From assembly GCF_001636695.1 (NCBI RefSeq), contig NZ_LGEL01000019.1, positions 1 to 64,000 on the forward strand: a stretch of 64,000 nt of DNA. The letters are read 5' to 3'. The position numbers were made by a program, and so were the translations under genes. The notes under the pieces are model-generated. The model did no database searches, was not told the origin of the DNA, and was given only the letters and a program-made list of their open reading frames with translations. The stretch comes from Pedobacter panaciterrae. GTDB lineage: Bacteria > Bacteroidota > Bacteroidia > Sphingobacteriales > Sphingobacteriaceae. Below, piece by piece: positions 42,813-51,578 of this stretch (positions are counted from its first letter, which is position 1; each line of letters begins with the position of its first letter).

Positions 42813-43008
42813 TTGATGTTGTAGGGCCAAGATATCTAGAATTAATAGTCTAACCAAAATATTTTTACTTCTGGTTTCTCGATAGCCCCGGTTATCATCT
42901 GGAGGGAGCCACCGCGCCGTCATTTTGGCTACTACAAACCGTAATATGACTACATGCAACAGATAACTTCTGCTGATTTTTGCATTGTAATATTTAAACA
43001 ATAACAAA

Positions 43009-43818
43009 ATGCAAAAGACAATTTTTATTACAGGAGCATCTTCAGGCTTGGGTAAAGCCGCAGCGAAATTATTTCAAAGTAATGGCTGGAACGTAATTGC
43101 TACAATGCGAAACCCAGACAAGGAAACGGAATTGAATACATTAAACAATATAACCTTAATGCAATTGGATGTTACCAATGTAGAACAAATTCAGCATACG
43201 GTAAAAGAAGTAATGGCAAATCATGATATCGATGTGGTGTTGAATAATGCAGGGTACGGATTGGTAGGGCCACTCGAAGCTTTTTCGGATGAGCAGCTGG
43301 TGAAACAGATTGATACCAATCTGTTGGGCGTTATCCGCGTTACCCAGGCTTTTGTGCCGTATTTCCGGGAAAAGAAAGGAGGGTTATTTTTAACCACTAC
43401 TTCTATTGGTGGCCTGGTAACTTTTCCTCTGGATTGTGTTTATCATGCCACAAAATGGGCATTGGAAGGTTGGAGCGAAAGTATGTCATTTGAATTGGGT
43501 CTACACAATATTGGCATCAAAACCATCGCCCCTGGTGGCATTAAAACCAATTTTGCAGGAGATTCTTTAGCTGTTGCCCGTCATCCTGCTTACGAAGAAG
43601 GATTGGGAAAATTATTCGACCTGATGAATCCTGACAATTTTGAGCCTGTAGAGTTAATTGCCAACGTGGTTTACGAAGCCGCTACTGATGGCAAGAGTCA
43701 GTTGAGATATGTTGCCGGAGAATTTGCCAATCAACTGTATGCCCGGCGCCTGAAGATTGGTTCTGAAGCAGCGGTGAAGGAGATGAATAAAATGGTGTTC
43801 GGAGAATTAGTAAATTAG
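43009..43818 (+). CDS. Short-chain dehydrogenase/reductase (SDR)
   Basis: A 269-residue classical SDR. The NAD(P)-binding motif TGASSGLGKA is at residues 8-17, NNAGYG at about residue 80, the catalytic Ser in TTSIGG (about residue 132) and the Tyr/Lys pair in YHATKWALEG (about residues 145-154). Specificity is unknown. It is followed 4 bp later by an AraC-type regulator, which probably controls it or senses the same compound. Confidence 0.92.
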   Translation: MQKTIFITGASSGLGKAAAKLFQSNGWNVIATMRNPDKETELNTLNNITLMQLDVTNVEQIQHTVKEVMANHDIDVVLNNAGYGLVGPLEAFSDEQLVKQIDTNLLGVIRVTQAFVPYFREKKGGLFLTTTSIGGLVTFPLDCVYHATKWALEGWSESMSFELGLHNIGIKTIAPGGIKTNFAGDSLAVARHPAYEEGLGKLFDLMNPDNFEPVELIANVVYEAATDGKSQLRYVAGEFANQLYARRLKIGSEAAVKEMNKMVFGELVN

Positions 43819-43822
43819 CAAA

Positions 43823-44740
43823 ATGAAGAAAGAAGCCACTAGCCCTTTTAGAATAGATTCTATTTCGGAGATGCACCAGATGCTGGGGTTGCCTAAACCC
43901 CAGCATCCGCTGATCAGCCTTGTGGATAACACCACAATGGTGCTGGGCGAAGCCTATTTTAACGCGTCTTTTCTATTTAATTACTATAAAATATCTTTTA
44001 AGAAAACACTGAAAGGGATAATTGGCTACGGACAGGGTTATTATGACTTTGATGAGGGAGGGATGATGTTTACCGCTCCCAATCAATTGATCTCGATTAT
44101 TGGCGAGGATAAAGAGTATGAAGGATTTTCATTACTTATCCATCCTGATTTTATCAGGAATTATCCCCTGGGTAAAAATATCAAGTCGTACGGATTTTTC
44201 TCTTATGAGGCGAATGAGGCATTGCACCTCTCAGATAAAGAAAAGACAATTATTTTGGGTGTTCTGGATAATATCCAGCAAGAGTTAAACGGAACTATTG
44301 ACGATTTTAGCCAGGACCTGATGATTTCTTATATCGAGGTGCTGCTGAATTATAGTAACCGTTTTTATAAAAGACAATTCATTACCCGCAAAGCGATAAA
44401 CAGTGATTTGCTAATGAAAATGGAAGATGTGCTAAGCAGTTATTTTGAAAAAAAGGAGCCATTGGATAACGGACTGCTTACTGTGGAATATCTGGCGCAG
44501 CATTTAAATGTTTCACCGAGGTATTTAAGTGATATGCTCCGGTCGCTTACCGGGCAAAATGCCCAACAGCATATTCACGAAAAGCTGATTGAAAAAGCAA
44601 AGGAATTTTTATCGACATCACATTTAACGGTGGCAGAAATAGCCTATCAACTAGGTTTTGAGCATCCGCAATCGTTCAGTAAAATTTTTAAAAGAAAAAC
44701 CAACGTCACACCGTTGGAATTCAGGGCTTCATTTAATTAA
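43823..44740 (+). CDS. AraC-family transcriptional regulator
   Basis: A 305-residue regulator with an N-terminal sensing region (about 1-190) and a C-terminal AraC double helix-turn-helix (about 205-305). The DNA-binding segments VEYLAQHLNVSPRYLSDMLR (cut to its core LNVSPRYLSDMLR) and VAEIAYQLGFEHPQSFSKIF (core YQLGFEHPQSFSKIFK) are typical. It is 4 bp downstream of the SDR gene and likely co-transcribed with it. Confidence 0.92.
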   Translation: MKKEATSPFRIDSISEMHQMLGLPKPQHPLISLVDNTTMVLGEAYFNASFLFNYYKISFKKTLKGIIGYGQGYYDFDEGGMMFTAPNQLISIIGEDKEYEGFSLLIHPDFIRNYPLGKNIKSYGFFSYEANEALHLSDKEKTIILGVLDNIQQELNGTIDDFSQDLMISYIEVLLNYSNRFYKRQFITRKAINSDLLMKMEDVLSSYFEKKEPLDNGLLTVEYLAQHLNVSPRYLSDMLRSLTGQNAQQHIHEKLIEKAKEFLSTSHLTVAEIAYQLGFEHPQSFSKIFKRKTNVTPLEFRASFN

Positions 44741-44821
44741 AAAGAAGTAATGGACTTCCTAATACCCTGCATGTAGATTCACTAAAACTTCTTAATTTTA
44801 AGTACAGTAAAACTTTATCCT

Positions 44822-45376
44822 ATGAGGAAGCTTATTTATGGTATTAACATTAGTTTGGATGGTTGCTGCGATCATACCAAATTCGGTGGGGCAGATGATG
44901 TTCACGACTATTTCAGGGAACTGCTGGAAGGAGTTGATCTGGTCATTTACGGGCGGAAAACTTATGAACTGATGGTGCCTTTCTGGCCAGAGGTGGCCCA
45001 AACGCAATCAATGAATGAGGCTTCGAATGCTTTTGCCAGGGTCTTTGCTAATCTTAAGCGCGTTTTGGTTTCGAAAACCATTGACACTGTAGATGACGAA
45101 CAAACCACAATTGTTCACGATAACCTGAAAGAAGAGATCCTCAAGCTAAAACAGCAGCCAGGTAAAGCGATCTCTACCGGTGGAATAGAGTTGCCGGCCC
45201 GATTGATTGAACTTGGCTTAATAGATGAATTCCATATGGTGGTTCATCCGGTAATTGTTGGCCAGGGGAGGCGCTTGTTTGCCGAAATGACCTTGCCAGA
45301 AAACCAGGGATTAAAATTAACGGGATCACAAACGCTGAGTACAGGTTGTGTTGCGCTGAGGTATGAAAGGACTTGA
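44822..45376 (+). CDS. Dihydrofolate reductase family protein (RibD C-terminal type)
   Basis: A 184-residue protein with a RibD_C/DHFR-like fold, of the group often named after YyaP/YwjB. Landmarks are the N-terminal YGINISLDGCCD, the IYGRKTYELM nucleotide-contact segment (about residues 42-51), GKAISTGG (about 118-125) and HPVIVGQGRRLF (about 141-152). Its true substrate is unknown and is unlikely to be dihydrofolate. Confidence 0.88.
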   Translation: MRKLIYGINISLDGCCDHTKFGGADDVHDYFRELLEGVDLVIYGRKTYELMVPFWPEVAQTQSMNEASNAFARVFANLKRVLVSKTIDTVDDEQTTIVHDNLKEEILKLKQQPGKAISTGGIELPARLIELGLIDEFHMVVHPVIVGQGRRLFAEMTLPENQGLKLTGSQTLSTGCVALRYERT

Positions 45377-45427
45377 GGGAAAAAAATATTTTTACCCCTT
45401 GTCCCCCATATTGATTTCTGTTTTGTC

Positions 45428-45712
45428 ATGTCTTTTAAAGGAGTTAAATCTTTTAGCGGAATATGGATACAAGGCAAGCTCAGGAACTTTTACAAAAATA
45501 CCTTGATGGCAAATGCAGCCCCGAGGAATAATCCGGCTAAGGAACAATTTATAACCTTTCAGGATGTTGTTGTAAGGGCTGCAAGGGAAATAAGCTTGCA
45601 AATGCCAAAAGACTTTGCCAATGATGCTGTTCATTGCTATATGCATTATGTAAATGCGTATAGCAATGCAGTAAGTACCAGTGTATATGTTGGTGAGATA
45701 GTAGTGGTGTGA
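45428..45712 (+). CDS. Hypothetical 94-residue open frame
   Basis: This frame covers most of a 339-bp gap between two genes. Its C-terminal half looks protein-like (FITFQDVVVRAAREIS and a Tyr/Asn/Val-rich end), while the N-terminal half does not. I recognise no family. A competing short frame at 45463 encodes a FecR-like N-terminus, so this frame may be a shadow of a decayed gene. Confidence 0.3.
   Translation: MSFKGVKSFSGIWIQGKLRNFYKNTLMANAAPRNNPAKEQFITFQDVVVRAAREISLQMPKDFANDAVHCYMHYVNAYSNAVSTSVYVGEIVVV
45463..45531 (+). pseudogene. Possible FecR N-terminal remnant
   Basis: ATG at 45463 opens 22 codons and then TAA. The peptide contains QELLQKYLDGKCSPEE, closely resembling the start of Bacteroidota FecR anti-sigma proteins. 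No FecR body can be followed in any frame after the stop. It could be a gene fossil or chance similarity. Confidence 0.35.
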
Positions 45713-45715
45713 ATC

Positions 45716-46141
45716 CTACTCTGGCTTATTGATGATTGCTACAGTAAGCCTGCTTACACAATTCATTTTGCCTTTATCATTGTAAATCTTGATTTCCCAT
45801 ATATGGGTTTTTGCTCCAATATGCAAAGCCTTGCAAATGCCGGTTACAAGACCGCTTTTTACCGGGCGTAAATGATTTGCATTTACCTCTAGTCCGACTG
45901 CTACATACTTTTCGGGATCGATACACATATAAGAGGCAACGCTGCCCAGGGTTTCGGCTAATACTACGGAAGCCCCGCCATGTAAAATACCGGCAGGCTG
46001 ATGCGTGCGTTCATCAACGGGCATGGTTGCCGTTAAAGAGTCTTCACCAACTTCGGTGAACTGTATATCTAAAAAGCCGCCCATGTGATTTTTAGGGCGG
46101 TTATTTAGCTTTTCCGGAGAAAATTCTGTGAACCAGATCAT
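45716..46141 (-). CDS. Hotdog-fold thioesterase (PaaI/MenI-like)
   Basis: A 141-residue single hotdog-domain acyl-CoA thioesterase. The key motif is GILHGGASVVLAETLGS (about residues 51-67), with the catalytic acid in AETLGS, as in YdiI/MenI-type enzymes. The YdiI/MenI subgroup hydrolyses 1,4-dihydroxy-2-naphthoyl-CoA, but no other men gene is nearby, so specificity is open. It overlaps the DinB gene by 4 bp and ends a three-gene unit: kinase, DinB, thioesterase. Confidence 0.88.
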   Translation of the reverse strand: MIWFTEFSPEKLNNRPKNHMGGFLDIQFTEVGEDSLTATMPVDERTHQPAGILHGGASVVLAETLGSVASYMCIDPEKYVAVGLEVNANHLRPVKSGLVTGICKALHIGAKTHIWEIKIYNDKGKMNCVSRLTVAIINKPE

Positions 46142-46641
46142 AAATACCGTTCTTTTATAATACCTACATGATGCATAATGTGGCCAGCCATTACAAACAG
46201 GATTGCCCTTACCGTAATCTGTCTTTCGGATGCAGTTCCACTTCTGTTAAGTTCTTTTTCTGTAAGGGATTTGATTAAATAAAGGTTCGACTTGCGTAAA
46301 TGGGCAAATTCTTCTGAAAGGCTCAATAAGCTTCTGTCAGAAAAATGGGCATTTGCTACATAATCATCCTCTTCAAAGCCGGGCAGGGCATGTTGCTCTC
46401 CACGGGCAAAACACATGAGGCGGTATACAAATACACGCTCTGCATCGATAATATGTCCAATTAATTCTTTTATGGTCCATTTTCCGGGAGCATAGGCATA
46501 ATCTGCCTTTTCTATTAATGAATTAATAAAATCGGGAAAATCAGTAGCTTGTTTTTCCAGTAATTCAATTACATCCTGGCCCACTAGCTTGATGTATGTT
46601 TCAGCCCAGGCGGGATACTCATGTGTTTGAGGTAGGTTCAT
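46138..46641 (-). CDS. DinB-family putative metal-dependent protein
   Basis: A 167-residue four-helix-bundle DinB/YfiT-type protein. The three metal-binding His are suggested by GHIIDAER (about residue 66) and GHIMHHVGI (about residues 152-160). Many members use bacillithiol or are of unknown function. The 5' end overlaps the histidine kinase by 23 bp and the 3' end overlaps the thioesterase by 4 bp, so all three are translated from one message. Confidence 0.88.
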   Translation of the reverse strand: MNLPQTHEYPAWAETYIKLVGQDVIELLEKQATDFPDFINSLIEKADYAYAPGKWTIKELIGHIIDAERVFVYRLMCFARGEQHALPGFEEDDYVANAHFSDRSLLSLSEEFAHLRKSNLYLIKSLTEKELNRSGTASERQITVRAILFVMAGHIMHHVGIIKERYL

Positions 46642-47839
46642 AAGTTATACTGCTTTTTAAAACGATACGAAATGTTGTGCCCTTGCCGAGCTCTGATTCT
46701 TTAACGAATATTTGTCCGCTATGATAGTTCTCGATAATACGTTTGGTTAGGGATAGCCCCAGGCCCCATCCCCGTTTTCGGGTGGTATAACCTGGCTGGA
46801 AAACGGCATCAAACTTAGATCTTGCAATCCCTTTTCCTGTATCAGTTACATCAATAAAGACCTCTTCTTTGGTTAGATTTTCAATAATATTTATGGCAAT
46901 TGTGCCCTCGTTTTCGATGGCGTTGGCTGCATTTTTAAGTAGATTTTCAATTACCCAGTCAAACAATGGAACGTTCAGTAAGGCACGTACCTGCTCATCG
47001 CCGCCAATGGTAAAAATGATCTTGTCTGATGTGCGCAATTTGAAATATTCTACAAAATTATAGATAACGGTATATACTACGTGGTCTTCTACTATTGGTT
47101 TAGAGCCTATTTTTGAAAAGCGGTCGGTAATAACTTCGAGACGTTTGATGTCATTTTCCATTTCGGCAATCAGCGGGTCGTCCTCGGCATCAAACCTCGA
47201 TTTTATCAGTTCAACCCAGGCCATAAGTGATGATATAGGGGTACCCAGCTGATGCGCAGTTTCTTTGGCCATACCTACCCATACCTGATCCTGCTCTGCT
47301 TTACGGGCAGAACTGAAGGCTACATATGCTGTAAGCAGGAACAGCGCTATTACGGCTAATTGTATGTAGGGGAAGTAGCGGAGCTGTGTTAAAGTAGGGG
47401 AGTCTTTATAGAAAATCCACCATCGTGTACCATCCAGACCGGTAATTGGTGTAGGAGGGTGCTGCTTTTTCATAATTCGTAATTCACGTGCGAAATAGGC
47501 CGGATCGTAAGTTACGTTTGCCTTTTTTTCCAGATCATAATTTGTTTTAGTGGAATCGAGACCTTGAAAACTGAGGATTTCCATTTTCGTAGAATCCGTC
47601 ATGATAACCGGAAGCTTGGTATTGGTTCTGATGAGCTCTATTAAGCTGGTATAGCGGTCATCATCGTACATTACCAGCGACTGTTCTGTTACTTTTACGT
47701 AGAGTTGAAGCTGTAATTGCTCCTCCCGCTCCATTTTTTTAACAAAGAAGTCGCTATAAAAGACTGACGCTGTTCCTATAATAATGGCAAAGAACAGCAA
47801 AAAGAACTTCCATCGTCGTTTTTTCTCGTAAGGATTCAT
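46619..47839 (-). CDS. Membrane sensor histidine kinase (PorY-like candidate)
   Basis: A 406-residue kinase. Two membrane helices (about residues 12-30 and 155-175) enclose a periplasmic sensor domain of about 120 residues. The H-box is AKETAHQLGTPISSL (His at about residue 192), a variant of the usual SHELRTP. The ATPase has N-box LLKNAANAI, DTGKGI and GWGLGLSL. No response regulator is adjacent. The overall design resembles PorY, the kinase named as partner of PorX in Porphyromonas. With porX also an orphan in this window, that pairing is a reasonable but untested inference. Confidence 0.85.
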   Translation of the reverse strand: MNPYEKKRRWKFFLLFFAIIIGTASVFYSDFFVKKMEREEQLQLQLYVKVTEQSLVMYDDDRYTSLIELIRTNTKLPVIMTDSTKMEILSFQGLDSTKTNYDLEKKANVTYDPAYFARELRIMKKQHPPTPITGLDGTRWWIFYKDSPTLTQLRYFPYIQLAVIALFLLTAYVAFSSARKAEQDQVWVGMAKETAHQLGTPISSLMAWVELIKSRFDAEDDPLIAEMENDIKRLEVITDRFSKIGSKPIVEDHVVYTVIYNFVEYFKLRTSDKIIFTIGGDEQVRALLNVPLFDWVIENLLKNAANAIENEGTIAINIIENLTKEEVFIDVTDTGKGIARSKFDAVFQPGYTTRKRGWGLGLSLTKRIIENYHSGQIFVKESELGKGTTFRIVLKSSITYEPTSNT

Positions 47840-47869
47840 AGATTATGAAAAAGGCAAATTACAAAAATA

Positions 47870-47877
47870 TATCTTTG
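47870..47877 (+). promoter_or_regulatory. Candidate -7 element of gltX
   Basis: TATCTTTG matches TAnnTTTG, ten bases before the gltX ATG, which would give a very short leader. No clear -33 TTG. Confidence 0.4.
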
Positions 47878-47887
47878 CAGTGTTATT

Positions 47888-49396
47888 ATGGAAAAGAAAG
47901 TAAGAGTAAGATTTGCCCCTAGTCCGACAGGAGGGCTGCATTTAGGTGGTGTACGTACCGCTTTGTTTAATTATCTGTTTGCTAAAAAACACAACGGAAC
48001 GTTTGTTTTGCGTGTAGAAGATACCGATCAGACGCGTTTTGTTGAGGGAGCAGAAGAGTACATCGTTTCTTGTTTGGAATGGTGTGGAATGTCGCCAGAC
48101 GAGAGCCCGCAGAAGGGTGGAGAATTTGGCCCTTACCGCCAAAGTGAGCGTAAAGCGACGTACAAACAATATGCAGATCAGTTAATTACTGATGGTTATG
48201 CTTACTATGCTTTTGATACCCCGGAAGAGCTGGATGCTAAACGTAAAGAGATTCCTAACTTTACTTACGGATTGGCAACTCGTGATGGCATGCGCAATTC
48301 ACTTAAACTTAGTGAAAATGAAGTAGCTGAACTTTTGGCCAATAACACCCCATACGTTGTACGTATTAAAATGCCCAAGGATGAACTGGTTTCTTTTACG
48401 GATCTGATTAGAGGCCACGTAAGCTTTGATACAAATCTGGTTGATGATAAAGTTTTATTAAAGGCTGATGGCATGCCTACTTATCACTTAGCGGTAGTTG
48501 CTGATGATAAAGCAATGGAGATCAGTCATATTTTTAGAGGTGAAGAATGGCTTCCGTCTGCTCCGATACATATTTTATTGTGGCGTTACCTGGGATGGGA
48601 AGATATAATGCCTCAATGGGTTCATTTACCATTGATATTAAAACCGGATGGAAATGGAAAATTAAGTAAACGTGATGGCGACAGACTTGGCTTTCCGGTT
48701 TATGCGCAAAACTGGACTGACCCTAAAACCGGAGATTTAACCAAAGGGTTTAAAGAGCTTGGCTTTATGCCGGAAGCTTTTGTGAATTTATTGGCCATGC
48801 TGGGATGGAATGATGGTACAGATCAGGAATTATTCTCTTTAGCGGAATTAATTGATAAGTTCTCTGTTGAGCGTATAAGTAAGGCCGGAGCGAAATTCGA
48901 TTTCGAAAAAGCCAAATGGTATAACCACGAATGGATTAAGAATGCTGATGCTGAGAAGTTATTACCAACAGTAAAAGAGGCTTTTGCAGCACAAGGTATT
49001 GAAGTTAAAGACGATGCTTACTTGTTGAAAGTTATTGACCTGGTAAAGGATAGATGCCACTTGCTAAGTGATTTTGTAGGGCAAGGTGCTTACTTTTTTG
49101 TGGCTCCTGCTGAATATGATCTGGCTGCGGTAAAACCAAAGTGGACACCAGAGAAAGCTGCATTTTTTGACGCGTATGCTTTATTGATAACTGATAATGC
49201 CACTGCCCTGGAATTAGAAGAGAAATTTAAAGAATTGGCGGGAACACATCAGTTTAAACCGGGCGAGCTTATGCTGCCACTTAGAATAATGCTTGTTGGA
49301 GGCAAATTTGGCCCGGGAGTATTTGATATTGCGGTTGCTTTAGGTGCCGTTGAAACCGTACAGAGAATAAAGAATGCATTAACAGCTTTTAACTAA
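47888..49396 (+). CDS. gltX: Glutamyl-tRNA synthetase
   Basis: A 502-residue class I aminoacyl-tRNA synthetase that charges tRNA-Glu. The HIGH signature is PSPTGGLHLGG (residues 10-20), the KMSKS signature is KLSKRDGD (about residue 258), and an anticodon-binding C-terminal region (about 330-500) completes the enzyme. Length is typical. It is divergent from the histidine kinase with a 48-bp gap. Confidence 0.97.
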   Translation: MEKKVRVRFAPSPTGGLHLGGVRTALFNYLFAKKHNGTFVLRVEDTDQTRFVEGAEEYIVSCLEWCGMSPDESPQKGGEFGPYRQSERKATYKQYADQLITDGYAYYAFDTPEELDAKRKEIPNFTYGLATRDGMRNSLKLSENEVAELLANNTPYVVRIKMPKDELVSFTDLIRGHVSFDTNLVDDKVLLKADGMPTYHLAVVADDKAMEISHIFRGEEWLPSAPIHILLWRYLGWEDIMPQWVHLPLILKPDGNGKLSKRDGDRLGFPVYAQNWTDPKTGDLTKGFKELGFMPEAFVNLLAMLGWNDGTDQELFSLAELIDKFSVERISKAGAKFDFEKAKWYNHEWIKNADAEKLLPTVKEAFAAQGIEVKDDAYLLKVIDLVKDRCHLLSDFVGQGAYFFVAPAEYDLAAVKPKWTPEKAAFFDAYALLITDNATALELEEKFKELAGTHQFKPGELMLPLRIMLVGGKFGPGVFDIAVALGAVETVQRIKNALTAFN

Positions 49397-49461
49397 TTAT
49401 TTGTAATTTGGTATGACAATTGTCCCGCATTCTTGTCTCACCAAATTAAATAAATAATTAT

Positions 49462-50298
49462 ATGCAATGGTTCGGTAAAGGAAGTGGTAATATCGACGAT
49501 AGAAGGGGAATGAGTGGAGGCACCATTGGTGGTGGCGTTGGTATTATCATTGTAGTTTTAGGTCTTCTCTTTGGAAAGGATTTAACGGGCCTGGTTAGCC
49601 AGCTGCCTGTAAACAATGTTACACAGGCTGAGGGCAAACAAGGCGACCCAACTGATGCAGAAGGTAAATTCGTTGACGGGGTTCTTGAATCGACTAACCA
49701 GGTTTGGGAACAGCAGTTTCAAAACATGGGAAAGGTATATGAGAAGCCAAGGATGGTATTATTTACCAATATGGTACAATCGGCCTGTGGAAATGCAAGC
49801 TCAGCGGTAGGCCCGTTCTATTGCCCCGGAGATCATAAAGTATATATTGACCTGTCCTTTTATCAGGACTTAAAAGACAGGTTTGGTGCAGCCGGGGATT
49901 TTGCCCAGGCTTATGTAATTGCTCATGAAGTTGGGCACCATGTACAGAACTTGCTTGGCATCTCTGATAAAATGCAGAGAGCCCGCGGACAGCTAAGTGA
50001 GGTTGAGTATAACCGTTTATCTGTTAAACTGGAGTTACAGGCAGATTTCTTTGCCGGTGTTTGGGCGAACCACGCTCAAAACTTAAAAGATTTTAGATTA
50101 GAAGAAGGAGATATTGATGAAGCTTTAAATGCAGCTAACGCAATAGGTGATGATAAATTGCAGAAACAAGCTCAGGGTGAGGTTGTTCCGGATGCATTTA
50201 CTCATGGTACCTCTGCACAAAGAATGTATTGGTTTAAAAAAGGTTTTGATACCGGGGACATTAATCAGGGAGATACATTCAGTTCAAAACAATTATAG
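49462..50298 (+). CDS. Neutral zinc metallopeptidase (YpfJ family)
   Basis: A 278-residue YpfJ-type zincin. A single membrane helix (about residues 22-40) follows a Gly/Ser-rich N-terminus beginning MQWFGKGSGNIDDRRG. The protease motif HEVGHHVQNLLG (about residues 152-163) supplies two zinc His and the catalytic Glu; ELQADFFAGVW (about 191-201) is the downstream family segment. It is presumably anchored in the inner membrane. Substrate unknown. Confidence 0.93.
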   Translation: MQWFGKGSGNIDDRRGMSGGTIGGGVGIIIVVLGLLFGKDLTGLVSQLPVNNVTQAEGKQGDPTDAEGKFVDGVLESTNQVWEQQFQNMGKVYEKPRMVLFTNMVQSACGNASSAVGPFYCPGDHKVYIDLSFYQDLKDRFGAAGDFAQAYVIAHEVGHHVQNLLGISDKMQRARGQLSEVEYNRLSVKLELQADFFAGVWANHAQNLKDFRLEEGDIDEALNAANAIGDDKLQKQAQGEVVPDAFTHGTSAQRMYWFKKGFDTGDINQGDTFSSKQL

Positions 50299-50440
50299 AA
50301 GAGCCTGTAGTTTGCAATTTTTTTGATATATATATAAGTTTAAAAGCTTAATATTCTCAAGAGTTGTATAACTTTAGGACAAAACTATTATACAAATTAT
50401 TTTTTGCTAATGCTATATAGAAGCTTATTCCCTTTTAATA

Positions 50441-51565
50441 ATGATATTAATTGTAGATGATACTCCAGAGAACCTTATCTCTTTAAAAAGGGTTCTTGAA
50501 AGGCATAATTTTGAAGTTGATACTGCATCCTCTGGTGAAGAAGCTTTAAAAAAAGTTCTTAAGAATGAATATGTGCTGATTATTCTGGACGTGCAAATGC
50601 CCGGAATGGATGGATTTGAAGTGGCAGAAGCCATATCGGGTTACAGCAAAGCCAAAGAAACAGCAATTATCTTTTTGTCGGCAGTAAATAAAGAACTGAA
50701 ATTTATTACCAGGGGATACTCTTCTGGCGGGCTTGATTATATTACCAAGCCTGTGGATATGGACATCTTACTTTTAAAAGTAAAAACGTTTTACCGCATC
50801 TATGAGCAGAGCAGGAAGCTGATTGAAATTCAAAAAGCACTGCTGGATGAAATAGAGTTCAGAAAGCAGGCTGAGCGCAAAAAAGATGAATTTATCAGTA
50901 TTGCCAGCCATGAATTAAAAACTCCTTTAACAAGTGTTAAAGGGTATATGCAGTTGCTGGGAAGAAGCGTAGAGAAGGGAGACATCCCTACGGTAAAGAA
51001 GCATCTTGAGAAGGCACAAATTCAGTTAGAAAAGCTACATGAGCTGATTGCTGATTTATTGGATATATCAAAGATCGAAAGTGGTAAGCTTAAGTTTAAC
51101 AAGAAACTGTTTGTACTTGATGAACTGCTGGATAGTGTAATTGATATCATTCGTCAGGCTAATCCTGAATTCAGCATCATCAGAAAAGGAAAAATAGGCC
51201 TGGAAGTTTATGCCGATGAGATGAGGATTGAGCAGGTAATTATTAATTTTTTAACAAATGCCATTAAATATTCGCCTGGAACTAATGAGGTTCACATCAA
51301 TGTGGATGTAATTGGGGACAAGATCTATGTTGGGGTCAGGGATTTCGGTATTGGCATTGCGCCTGATCAGCAAAAATCTGTGTTTGATAAATTTTATAGG
51401 GTAGAAGAAACGGCAATACACTTTCAGGGACTGGGTATTGGGTTATTTATATCTGCCGAAATCATAAAGAGGCATGGAGGAGAAGTTGGTGTTAAAAGTA
51501 CGCTTGGTGAAGGTTCTGAATTTTATTTCATTTTACCTATAAATGCAGATACCGAAACAGATTAA
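50441..51565 (+). CDS. Response regulator-histidine kinase fusion
   Basis: A 374-residue soluble protein. A receiver domain (residues 1-120, acidic pair D6/D7, phospho-acceptor D50, Lys103) is followed by a helical linker and a histidine kinase core (H157 in ASHELKTP, ATPase with NAIKYSPG, GIGLF and a C-terminal G2 segment). With no sensor of its own, its kinase is probably switched by phosphorylation of the receiver. It opens the six-gene signalling operon and is 13 bp from the hybrid kinase. Confidence 0.94.
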   Translation: MILIVDDTPENLISLKRVLERHNFEVDTASSGEEALKKVLKNEYVLIILDVQMPGMDGFEVAEAISGYSKAKETAIIFLSAVNKELKFITRGYSSGGLDYITKPVDMDILLLKVKTFYRIYEQSRKLIEIQKALLDEIEFRKQAERKKDEFISIASHELKTPLTSVKGYMQLLGRSVEKGDIPTVKKHLEKAQIQLEKLHELIADLLDISKIESGKLKFNKKLFVLDELLDSVIDIIRQANPEFSIIRKGKIGLEVYADEMRIEQVIINFLTNAIKYSPGTNEVHINVDVIGDKIYVGVRDFGIGIAPDQQKSVFDKFYRVEETAIHFQGLGIGLFISAEIIKRHGGEVGVKSTLGEGSEFYFILPINADTETD

Positions 51566-51578
51566 ATGATATTAATTT

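Noticed and set aside
42813-43007. N-terminal extension of the acyltransferase
   Set aside because: The 65 extra residues are unlike the family, and the conserved LDGLRG motif lies shortly after the ATG at 42812.
45392-45646. An 84-codon minus-strand frame in the gap before the thioesterase gene
   Set aside because: Cys/Pro/Ile-rich, no family likeness, overlaps the plus-strand frame and the FecR-like peptide.
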